From Candidatus Delongbacteria bacterium (GTDB taxonomy: Bacteria > Delongbacteria > UBA4055), in contig JAQICF010000216.1 of the NCBI GenBank assembly GCA_027858795.1, positions 1-13,215 on the forward strand: a stretch of 13,215 nucleotides of DNA, read 5' to 3'. The notes under the pieces were generated by a model. The model searched no databases and was not told the origin of the DNA. It worked only from the letters and a program-made list of their open reading frames with translations. Shown piece by piece: positions 8,401 to 13,215 of the stretch. Within the stretch, counting starts at the first letter, position 1. Every line of letters starts with the position of its first letter. A program made the translations under genes and the position numbers.

Positions 8401-8405
8401 TTATA
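8317..8405 (+). repeat. Canonical attC site of proteobacterial style
   Basis: An 89-bp GC-rich site in an AT-rich setting. R'' TATAAC (8317-8322) and R' GTTATA (8400-8405) are complementary. The L boxes pair CACTGG-A-TGCCG (8332-8343) with CGGCACCAGTG (8380-8390), leaving A8338 as a single extrahelical base in the 5' arm. The apex TTGCCGCC...GGGGGCAA (8351-8370) forms its own hairpin. The string GCCGAGATCG after the L'' box also occurs in attC sites I recall from resistance cassettes such as aadA7. The extrahelical base sets the orientation rightward, agreeing with the gene before it. Confidence 0.82.
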
Positions 8406-8419
8406 AGGAGAAATAATTC

Positions 8420-8566
8420 ATGCAATTACCGATGTACACAAAAGCTTCAGAAGGTGGGGTTCATAGTGCAATGATTCCAAATATTATTCATAAATTATAT
8501 TATATGCCTATAGGTGCAATCGGTTATAAATTTCCGATTGCCGTGTTAAAAAAGCTTTATATCTAA
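8420..8566 (+). CDS. Small orphan protein, 48 residues
   Basis: ATG at 8420 follows a strong ribosome binding site (AAGGAG, 8405-8410) at 9 nt. The reading frame of 48 codons has an amphipathic, Ile/Tyr-rich composition, ends AVLKKLYI, and is followed 24 bp later by a strong terminator. I recognise no family. It could be a complete small protein or the truncated start of a longer one. It lies directly after the attC of the rightward cassette, so either it is the next cassette gene with its own attC lost, or it is the original gene in front of which that cassette was inserted. No attC is seen after it in the rightward sense. Confidence 0.5.
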   Translation: MQLPMYTKASEGGVHSAMIPNIIHKLYYMPIGAIGYKFPIAVLKKLYI

Positions 8567-8590
8567 GAATATATATACTAACATAAATTT

Positions 8591-8620
8591 AAAAAGGTGA
8601 ATTCAAAACTCACCTTTTTT
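8591..8620. terminator. Bidirectional Rho-independent terminator
   Basis: AAAAAGGTGA (8591-8600) pairs with TCACCTTTTT (8610-8619) around a 9-nt loop, with A-runs on one side and T-runs on the other. It can stop both the rightward small gene (ending 8566) and the leftward ORF ending at 8639. Confidence 0.85.
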
Positions 8621-8638
8621 AATCATCGTAGCTAAATA

Positions 8639-8746
8639 TTAAGCGATTCTTTTAGCTAATAATTTTTCGTCAATCTCAACAGTAGCTTTTTCTTTTAGTT
8701 CTTGAGCGAATTTAGAGATATTATTGTTGATCACAGTGTTCTTCAT
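8639..8746 (-). CDS. Possible small leftward protein, 35 residues
   Basis: An ATG frame of 36 codons, starting MKNTVINNNISKFAQELKEK and rich in Lys/Glu helices. It ends 19 bp before the bidirectional terminator, which suits a real transcript. Its ATG overlaps the TGA of another short frame (ATGA), the arrangement of coupled genes. It has no recognisable family. The helical, charged character would suit an antitoxin-like or adaptor peptide, but nothing shows this. It may be the remnant of a decayed operon. Confidence 0.35.
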   Translation of the reverse strand: MKNTVINNNISKFAQELKEKATVEIDEKLLAKRIA

Positions 8747-8793
8747 ATTTTTTTTAGAGCATCCTTAACTTCTTCAAACTTCTTTTCATAATC
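8743..8793 (-). pseudogene. Truncated tail of a coiled-coil-like gene
   Basis: The minus-strand frame DYEKKFEEVKDALKKI ends in a TGA that overlaps the next ATG. Upstream it runs straight into the ten-G tract and the cassette boundary with no start codon and ribosome binding site. It looks like the 3' remnant of a gene whose front was lost when the cassette end formed. A frameshift across the G-tract cannot be excluded. Confidence 0.3.
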
Positions 8794-8841
8794 CCCCCCC
8801 CCTTTTTTTATTTTACAGTTAGGGAATATATTTAGGATAAC
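8790..8841. repeat. Right terminal arm of cassette B-A, with C10 tract
   Basis: An inverted counterpart of 5907-5959: AAT, ten C (8793-8802), a T-run, ACAGTTA, GGGAATATA, AGGATAAC. On the minus strand it reads GTTATCCT ... TATATTCCC ... G10 ATT. Confidence 0.7.
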
Positions 8842-8912
8842 GGATATGGCAAAACGCAGTGGGGTCATATCGTGTTAAATGGCTAAGTAACCCATTGAGA
8901 TTTGCCAATGTT
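8839..8912 (-). repeat. attC-like site B
   Basis: The most divergent of the four copies (TATGGCAAAA and TTTGCCAATG inner arms on the plus strand). It keeps the AAC/GTT ends, CAGTGGGG, and AAGTAACCCATT. On the minus strand its R''-like box is ACCTAAC, matching the RYYYAAC consensus. It starts 11 bp after the stop codon of the leftward CPBP gene, the normal place for an attC. Confidence 0.75.
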
Positions 8913-8931
8913 AGGTGCTGTAATTATGATT
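8910..8931. repeat. Left arm of the CPBP cassette
   Basis: GTTAGGTGC-TG-TAATTATGATT is the inverted copy of 9716-9737 (20 of 22 bases). It contains the gene's stop codon and last two codons. Confidence 0.75.
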
Positions 8932-9685
8932 CATCTATATCATCATTTTTCTTTTTTCTATTTAGAAAAGTGGGTAAAAGTAGTCCTGTAATATCTGTAC
9001 CCATATGCATTAATCCTATCAAAAGGAAATCGTTATATATTAAGTATGCAACTCCATAAAATAATTGGATAAACACTATTGAAGAAGTACCTAAAATTCT
9101 GCCTTGTTTCGTATGATGTAACCCATTTAGGAATAATGATGTCAATAGTGCATAAATAGGGTTTATTTTAAGGTAGTTAATCATAAATCCCATAAGAAAC
9201 ACTCTCAGTAATAATTCTTCAGAAAAACCATTGAATAATCCCAAGGCGATTTTCTGCCATGTTTTTTTTTGGAAAACATTTTTCATGTTATAAGCGTATT
9301 GCTTGCAATCATGCTCAAGTTGGTTAATAAAATATTTTTGCATGATTGATGCTACTAGTTTTGATATTTTAATGCCAAAATAAATTAACAAAGACCCTAA
9401 AACAGGTGAAAGCAAATAATAATAAATCGGCAATGATGGAACTAACCCATAAATTTCAACCTGATCTAATAATATTATACCTATGGGAACAACAAAAAAT
9501 ATTACTATTTGGTTTTGAAATAACTCACTAATAAATTTGCTGTTACTGATAATATTCTTTGTACTTTCAGAATCATCATCAGGAATCTTTTGAAAAATTC
9601 CTTCAATTCCAGATATGCTCCAAGGTATTAGTTGCATACAAATTACTGCTGTACACCATATATATATTACTTGATTGAGGTTCAT
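8924..9685 (-). CDS. CPBP family intramembrane metalloprotease
   Basis: A 253-residue membrane protein with hydrophobic segments near 5-22, 58-75, 84-103, 165-187 and 203-240. The three CPBP (Abi, PF02517) motifs are present: EELLLR at 156-161 (EExxxR), FLNGLHH at 185-191 (the F...H motif) and HMGTD at 227-231 (HxxxD/N), so the predicted metal-binding site appears intact. The family includes CAAX-prenyl-type proteases of eukaryotes and bacterial members linked to bacteriocin immunity and maturation. Substrate here is unknown. It is the sole gene of its cassette and faces leftward like the adjacent cassette operon. The upstream ribosome binding site is weak (GGATTA). Autonomous expression is uncertain. 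Confidence 0.92.
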   Translation of the reverse strand: MNLNQVIYIWCTAVICMQLIPWSISGIEGIFQKIPDDDSESTKNIISNSKFISELFQNQIVIFFVVPIGIILLDQVEIYGLVPSLPIYYYLLSPVLGSLLIYFGIKISKLVASIMQKYFINQLEHDCKQYAYNMKNVFQKKTWQKIALGLFNGFSEELLLRVFLMGFMINYLKINPIYALLTSLFLNGLHHTKQGRILGTSSIVFIQLFYGVAYLIYNDFLLIGLMHMGTDITGLLLPTFLNRKKKNDDIDES

Positions 9686-9715
9686 ATTAATCCAATTATT
9701 TTATATTTTTATTTT

Positions 9716-9737
9716 AATCATAATTATTGCACCTAAC
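9716..9737. repeat. Right arm of the CPBP cassette
   Basis: AATCATAATTATTGCACCTAAC, shown here in two halves as AATCATAATTA and TTGCACCTAAC, is the inverted copy of 8910-8931. It lies 30 bp upstream of the CPBP start codon. Confidence 0.75.
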
Positions 9738-9808
9738 GGTCATGGCAAAAAGCAGTGGGGTAGAGCGAGTCAAATGTCCAAGTAACCCATTAATATTTTG
9801 CCAATGTT
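9735..9808 (-). repeat. attC-like site C
   Basis: A 74-bp copy with plus-strand arms CATGGCAAAA and TTTTGCCAATG, CAGTGGGG, and AAGTAACCCATTAATA. On the minus strand the R'-like box is GTTAGGT, matching GTTRRRY. It lies 51 bp after the stop codon of the leftward metalloprotease gene. Confidence 0.78.
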
Positions 9809-9862
9809 GTAGGATGTCGTAACTCTTTTCGTTCTTATTCTTACAAATACAAATTGAGTCTA
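9806..9862. repeat. Left arm of the protease cassette
   Basis: GTTGTAGGATGTCGTAACTC, a variable stretch, then ACAAATTGAGTCTA. It is the inverted counterpart of 13061-13110. Its last three bases are the reverse complement of the gene's TAG. Confidence 0.75.
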
Positions 9863-12133
9863 TTTTTTCTCTTTCTCTTTCAAATCTTTTTTTATCTCAA
9901 TCTTATCTTTCTTCTTACTTGTACTTGCAGCAATGATGTAGTAGAATTTCTTATTTGTACTACTATTCTTTTGCCATTGTGTACTAGTAATGAAAGTTCC
10001 TGTAGAATCTATAGTAAATGCTCCGTAAGGGTCTTCAGATGTATAAACTTTATATTCAGATGCTCCAGTAACCATTCCCCATGATAAAGTTATAGTAGAA
10101 TCATTTTCAGTTGTTATCTGTAAATCTCTAGGTGCTATTAATACCTGTGTAACATCTGTCCAATATATACTGGAGGCATCTGAAGTTATTTCATTTCCTA
10201 TGATGTCTTTTACTGTAAATACGATATCTCCATTACACACATGATCTCTTGCAGATATTGTTCCGGTATAATTATATGTGTTTTTTGCAGGTGTTAATGT
10301 TATTGTTCCGGTATCACCTTCAATTTCATAATCTGCCGTAACACTCTCAATTTCTGATACATCGTTAAATTCAAGATTTAGATGCATATCTTCATTAATA
10401 TTTGCTTGATTCCCGTATATAAAATCTATGTTGGGTGTGTCCATGTCAGGTATTGCATAGACAACTATATCATTTATTGAATAAGTTGTCATCTGACACC
10501 AATCTATTCCATTGTAATAATGATGATTCCACATTAATTTAATTGTTTGACCTGAATATTTACTTAAATCATAATTAAAATCTGTCCAAACTCTATTGAT
10601 TGGACCTAACATTATTGGTGTCATCAATGCATCATTATTTGCATCACATACTGCAAATTCTACAAAACTATAATTTGAAGAAGAAGGTTTTGTGAAATAC
10701 ATATTATATTCTAATTTCGTCTTGTTTTCACTACTATCAGGAACTGTAAAAGCCGGTGAATATAATTCAGAATAGAATGACACAGCAAAAGTAGAAAGTA
10801 CTTTCACGCATTGTTCTCCTGTTCCTGTTGGATCATTACCGATAATCCATTCTGTAGTTTGGAAAGAGTCTGTATCCCACCCGCCTGTTGCTAAATCTGG
10901 CATTGTTTCAAAATCTTCAAGTAATACAGCCTCTACTGTCATAACATCTAATTCTCCACTACAATTTGGATCATCGAATAATTCTGCTTCTATTTTAAAT
11001 CTTTTCCCTTTTGGATCCGAAGTTACAGTACTTAAATCCCATGGATAAACCCATAAGCTATCTTGAAGTACGATATCTGCTTGATTTACATATACACCAT
11101 CTATCTTGATATTGATTTCAGGATAACTACCTAATACTTGTGGGACTTTAACCTTAATCTCAAGCGTATCTGTAACAATAGCCTTTCCGGGTGGTTTTAT
11201 TGGATATATGTCGTCTAGATTTGGATATATTACCTCAGGAATTGGTTTTACATCTATGTATAGATTTGACAAAGGTGAATTTTCTGAAAAATAATATGAT
11301 AAATCGTGATTCATAAAATTCCTTTTTAAAAAACTTCTGAACAAATTTACTGATTCCGTTTCCAAACTATCAGCAGGTATTCTATATCTGTATAAATTGG
11401 TGTCAATCACTGTATATTCGAGAGTATCTGTCATATTTACTGAATTCATAAAAGATTCTGTTCTAACCGGTGGTGGTTTTATACTGTTATGAACTAGAAA
11501 ATCAGGACCTTTCATATCTATGATCAATGTATCTTCGTAAGCTAAAATAATTGAATCACCAGATGCTACATTATACTGATAATAACTACTCGTGACATTT
11601 ATAATGACAGGTTTCTCATATACATTCTTGAGTCCGTTTATCTCATCATTTGTTAAACCTGTAGCTGTAGAATTTATATAACCATGCATAAGAGCTGAAG
11701 CATCGTTCACATCGTCTAAACCTAGGGAATGGGTGAGCTCATGCATGATCACAGTATTGATATTATGTATATTAGGATCATAAACAGAGTCATTTACTAT
11801 GATCGTAAATGATGTATATTCTCCCGGGCCTGTTATATTGCATGTTGCAACAGCATCTATAGGGTCTAATACGGTTTCGTATTTTACAATACAATCTTCT
11901 GTTTCAGATGTAGTTGGTGCAACTACAAGAGTAGGTGCATTTGTAACTCCATGAGAATTTACTTCCTGTATACAAGCATCTAAATCCAAGCCCCATGAAG
12001 CTTTCAGACTATCTACTTCATGTGTTAAATAAACCGTATAATCTCCGGGGGTTGCAAGCCATGAATCCATTAGTTTATATCCATAAGAATGAACCTGTAT
12101 AACCAAAAGGATAAGAATGAATTTATTTATCAT
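9860..12133 (-). CDS. Secreted matrixin-like (M10-type) metalloprotease with Fn3 domain
   Basis: A 757-residue exported protein with a signal peptide at 1-19. The catalytic part (about 25-175) carries HELTHSLGLDD (131-141): His 131 and 135, Glu 132, and Asp 141 in the third-ligand place, followed by a Met-turn candidate ALMHG (M149). This is the metzincin pattern of matrixin-like enzymes. The middle (about 180-400) is beta-rich with no recognised family. Residues about 405-565 look like a jelly-roll/MAM-like adhesive domain (FETMP...GGWDTD...WTDFNYDLSKYSGQTIKL). A fibronectin type III-like domain (about 665-740: APRDLQI...TLSWGMV...YKVYTSED) precedes a Lys/Glu-rich tail. There is no T9SS sorting domain, unlike the two genes at the left, so export is probably to the periplasm or by another route. 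Its ATG overlaps the end of the upstream gene by 11 bp, so the two are translationally coupled. Confidence 0.88.
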   Translation of the reverse strand: MINKFILILLVIQVHSYGYKLMDSWLATPGDYTVYLTHEVDSLKASWGLDLDACIQEVNSHGVTNAPTLVVAPTTSETEDCIVKYETVLDPIDAVATCNITGPGEYTSFTIIVNDSVYDPNIHNINTVIMHELTHSLGLDDVNDASALMHGYINSTATGLTNDEINGLKNVYEKPVIINVTSSYYQYNVASGDSIILAYEDTLIIDMKGPDFLVHNSIKPPPVRTESFMNSVNMTDTLEYTVIDTNLYRYRIPADSLETESVNLFRSFLKRNFMNHDLSYYFSENSPLSNLYIDVKPIPEVIYPNLDDIYPIKPPGKAIVTDTLEIKVKVPQVLGSYPEINIKIDGVYVNQADIVLQDSLWVYPWDLSTVTSDPKGKRFKIEAELFDDPNCSGELDVMTVEAVLLEDFETMPDLATGGWDTDSFQTTEWIIGNDPTGTGEQCVKVLSTFAVSFYSELYSPAFTVPDSSENKTKLEYNMYFTKPSSSNYSFVEFAVCDANNDALMTPIMLGPINRVWTDFNYDLSKYSGQTIKLMWNHHYYNGIDWCQMTTYSINDIVVYAIPDMDTPNIDFIYGNQANINEDMHLNLEFNDVSEIESVTADYEIEGDTGTITLTPAKNTYNYTGTISARDHVCNGDIVFTVKDIIGNEITSDASSIYWTDVTQVLIAPRDLQITTENDSTITLSWGMVTGASEYKVYTSEDPYGAFTIDSTGTFITSTQWQKNSSTNKKFYYIIAASTSKKKDKIEIKKDLKEKEKK

Positions 12134-13013
12134 TTTTAGCCTCCTTGATTATATAGTTTCTTTGATAGAAATTTTCAGAATCATTTATTTTATTGAAATT
12201 TTCTATTATTGAAAGTATCTCTTCATAACTTTTAAATTCTGTATCGAAATATTCAAAAAATACTCTCTCATTATTAATCATTAATGACCCTTTTAACTTC
12301 GAATAATCATTTTTAAATTCTTCTTTTCCGAATAATCCTTTTTGAAAAAAGAATATGTATTCTTTGCCCTTTTCAACATATTCACTACCTGAAGAAATGA
12401 TAAATTTACCTTTTGAACTTATAAATGGGATCTCATCTAAGGAAGAAACTAAGTTTTCACTTCCTTTTAAAATTCTATTAATCTTAACAAAAAATCTTGA
12501 TCTAATATTCCCATAAGCATTTCTTTCCTCTTCCTTGTCCTTGCACAAATATTGAACCTTGTCAATTGATCCAATTGCTATTATATCTGAATGGATAATA
12601 TTATATGCAAAACTCTCTTCTGATGAAGTAGCGGTATGAGTCAAAAATAGTCCAAGTTTTTTTAATTCATCTACGGCATTGAGATTGATATTATGATCAA
12701 AATAACTTTTAGGTGAAACAGATTTATGTTCTAGTATGCCTAATTTCTCTGCTTTTTTCATGTATTGGGTTTTGAAAATCTCCAATTCTACTTTCGTCAT
12801 ACCTGTATCAATACCCAATTGATCTTTAACAGTCTTGCTGGATTTCACTTGAACGGTTTGTTCTAATGGGTAAGAATCTACATTTGTTGTTACCTCATGT
12901 TTCACTTCTTTACTTTTTTCAATCTGTGGTTCATTTACTCCATCATCCGACATTGCAAAGATGGTTGTTAGCAGTATAAATATTACTACTGCAATTATTG
13001 ATTTGTACTTCAT
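12123..13013 (-). CDS. Exported protein of unknown function, operon partner of the protease
   Basis: I choose the ATG at 13013 (296 residues) rather than the one at 13025: GGAGG (13019-13023) sits 5 nt upstream of it and lies inside the longer reading. Residues 1-21 form a signal peptide ending FAMS. A charged, low-complexity stretch follows (about 22-65). Residues about 140-245 have the strand pattern SDIIAIGSIDKV ... RFFVKINRILKGS ... GKEYIFFFQKGLF, which resembles the OB-fold/TIMP-like domain (export, then 'Y.V.V...LKG...' and 'G.EYL.FL'); this match is weak and by pattern only. A helical tail follows. It overlaps the downstream protease gene by 11 bp, so it is likely co-made with it. Being a chaperone, propeptide-like regulator or inhibitor of that protease is a possible role that the sequence does not prove. 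Confidence 0.8.
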   Translation of the reverse strand: MKYKSIIAVVIFILLTTIFAMSDDGVNEPQIEKSKEVKHEVTTNVDSYPLEQTVQVKSSKTVKDQLGIDTGMTKVELEIFKTQYMKKAEKLGILEHKSVSPKSYFDHNINLNAVDELKKLGLFLTHTATSSEESFAYNIIHSDIIAIGSIDKVQYLCKDKEEERNAYGNIRSRFFVKINRILKGSENLVSSLDEIPFISSKGKFIISSGSEYVEKGKEYIFFFQKGLFGKEEFKNDYSKLKGSLMINNERVFFEYFDTEFKSYEEILSIIENFNKINDSENFYQRNYIIKEAKNDK

Positions 13014-13018
13014 TGCAT

Positions 13019-13023
13019 CCTCC
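13019..13023 (-). promoter_or_regulatory. Ribosome binding site that decides the start
   Basis: GGAGG on the minus strand, 5 nt before the ATG at 13013. It lies inside the upstream ATG frame (13025), which argues that the shorter protein is the real one. Confidence 0.8.
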
Positions 13024-13060
13024 ATTTTTATTTTATTGTCTTTTCTATCATTTATTTTTT

Positions 13061-13110
13061 TAGACTCAATTTGTATTTTGTATTAATCTAGAGTTACGAT
13101 GTCCTACAAC
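13061..13110. repeat. Right arm of the protease cassette
   Basis: TAGACTCAATTTGT, a variable stretch, then GAGTTACGATGTCCTACAAC. It is the inverted counterpart of 9806-9862 and lies directly upstream of the operon, where a promoter would be expected. No clear -35/-10 pair could be assigned. Confidence 0.75.
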
Positions 13111-13182
13111 GGTCATGGCAAAAAGTAGTGGGGATAAACCTAGCTAACACTCCAAGTAACCCATTAATATTTTGCCAATGTT
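13108..13182 (-). repeat. attC-like site D, rightmost of four
   Basis: A 75-bp copy with plus-strand arms CATGGCAAAA and TTTTGCCAATG, GTAGTGGGG, and AAGTAACCCATTAATA; the apex differs most from C. It would be the 3' end of another leftward cassette lying beyond the right edge, of which only GTTGGCGGATCG and 24 more bases are visible. Confidence 0.77.
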
Positions 13183-13215
13183 GGCGGATCGTTTTAATTT
13201 ATGAATATAGGGGTT

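Larger units (their letters stand above)
5838..8840 (-). mobile_element. Composite gene cassette between sites B and A
   Basis: Using the integron cut rule (G|TT on the coding strand), this unit runs from site B to site A, 3003 bp. Its two ends are complementary: GTTATCCT at each end read inward, then TATATTCCC, then an A-run, a G-tract of 9 or 10, and ATT. It contains a leftward YhcG-type gene flanked by palindromes, a rightward secondary cassette with its own attC, a 48-codon gene, a bidirectional terminator and a short leftward ORF. Without the nested rightward cassette it would be 1986 bp. Gene order suggests it was built by several insertion events. Confidence 0.55.
8841..9736 (-). mobile_element. 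Single-gene cassette carrying a CPBP protease gene
   Basis: 896 bp, close to the usual cassette size, with one gene filling nearly all of it. Its ends are complementary over 22 bp with two mismatches: GTTAGGTGC, two bases, TAATTATGATT at both ends read inward (8910-8931 and 9716-9737). The left arm overlaps the last codons and stop of the gene. Confidence 0.7.
9737..13109 (-). mobile_element. Large two-gene cassette with a secreted protease operon
   Basis: A 3373-bp unit between sites D and C, far above the usual cassette size, holding two overlapping leftward genes. The ends are complementary over about 50 bp: GTTGTAGGA, two differing bases, TCGTAACTCT, a variable stretch, then ACAAATTGAGTCTA at both ends read inward (9806-9862 and 13061-13110). 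The left arm overlaps the stop codon of the second gene. Confidence 0.65.

Noticed and set aside
8859..9059. A 66-residue plus-strand ORF
   Set aside because: It overlaps site B and the antisense of the CPBP gene end and shows no protein-like features.
5836..13182. The four repeats as REP/MITE-type insertion sequences or a repeated small RNA
   Set aside because: Such repeats would not explain why the sequences just outside are complementary within each unit but differ between copies, nor their regular place after gene stops. No RAYT-type transposase gene is present.
5836..13182. A CRISPR array
   Set aside because: Copies are 0.9 to 3.3 kb apart with genes between, not short uniform spacers, and no cas gene is seen.
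1..13215. tRNA or rRNA genes marking the integration point
   Set aside because: No cloverleaf with a GTTCRA-type arm and CCA-proximal stem, and no rRNA-like stretch, was noticed on either strand.

Overview
The window is AT-rich DNA (roughly 30% GC by eye) from a bacterium of the Bacteroidota/FCB kind. The main evidence is two large secreted proteins that end in a type IX secretion (T9SS type A) sorting domain with the YPNPFN signature. A low-GC lineage such as Cloacimonadota or Delongbacteria would fit, but there is no rRNA or other marker here, so the phylum is an inference.

Layout. Positions 1-5835 look like ordinary chromosome. They hold two rightward genes for secreted T9SS cargo proteins: a seven-repeat propeller-like protein at 212-1783 and a 1213-residue metalloprotease/beta-helix protein at 2082-5723. 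Between them lies a structured intergenic region with a possible leader peptide, and a clear terminator stands at 5752-5781.

Positions 5836 to the right edge look like an integron-type gene-cassette array. Four copies of a 74-75 bp imperfect palindrome (5836-5909, 8839-8912, 9735-9808, 13108-13182), all in the same orientation, start AAC and end GTT. They have the inner arms and the single unpaired base expected of attC recombination sites. They split the region into three leftward-facing units: 9737-13109 (a two-gene operon with a matrixin-like secreted protease), 8841-9736 (one CPBP membrane protease gene), and 5838-8840 (a composite unit with a YhcG/DUF1016 nuclease-like gene). The start and end of each unit are reverse complements of each other, as integron logic requires. 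Unusually, the complementarity runs on for about 20-55 bp beyond the site core.

Nested in the 5838-8840 unit is a second, rightward cassette at 7384-8400. It carries a PD-(D/E)XK/DUF5655 protein gene and ends in a GC-rich, proteobacterial-style attC. It appears to have been inserted at a secondary G|TT site just upstream of a small gene at 8420-8566. In the same unit, the YhcG gene sits between two 16-bp palindromes.

No integrase, attI, transposase, tRNA, rRNA or CRISPR is visible. From cassette orientation, an integron integrase would be expected to the right of 13215, and the array would end near 5836. The conserved sites, the extended complementary arms, the large multi-gene cassette and the oppositely oriented foreign cassette make this the most interesting part of the window.
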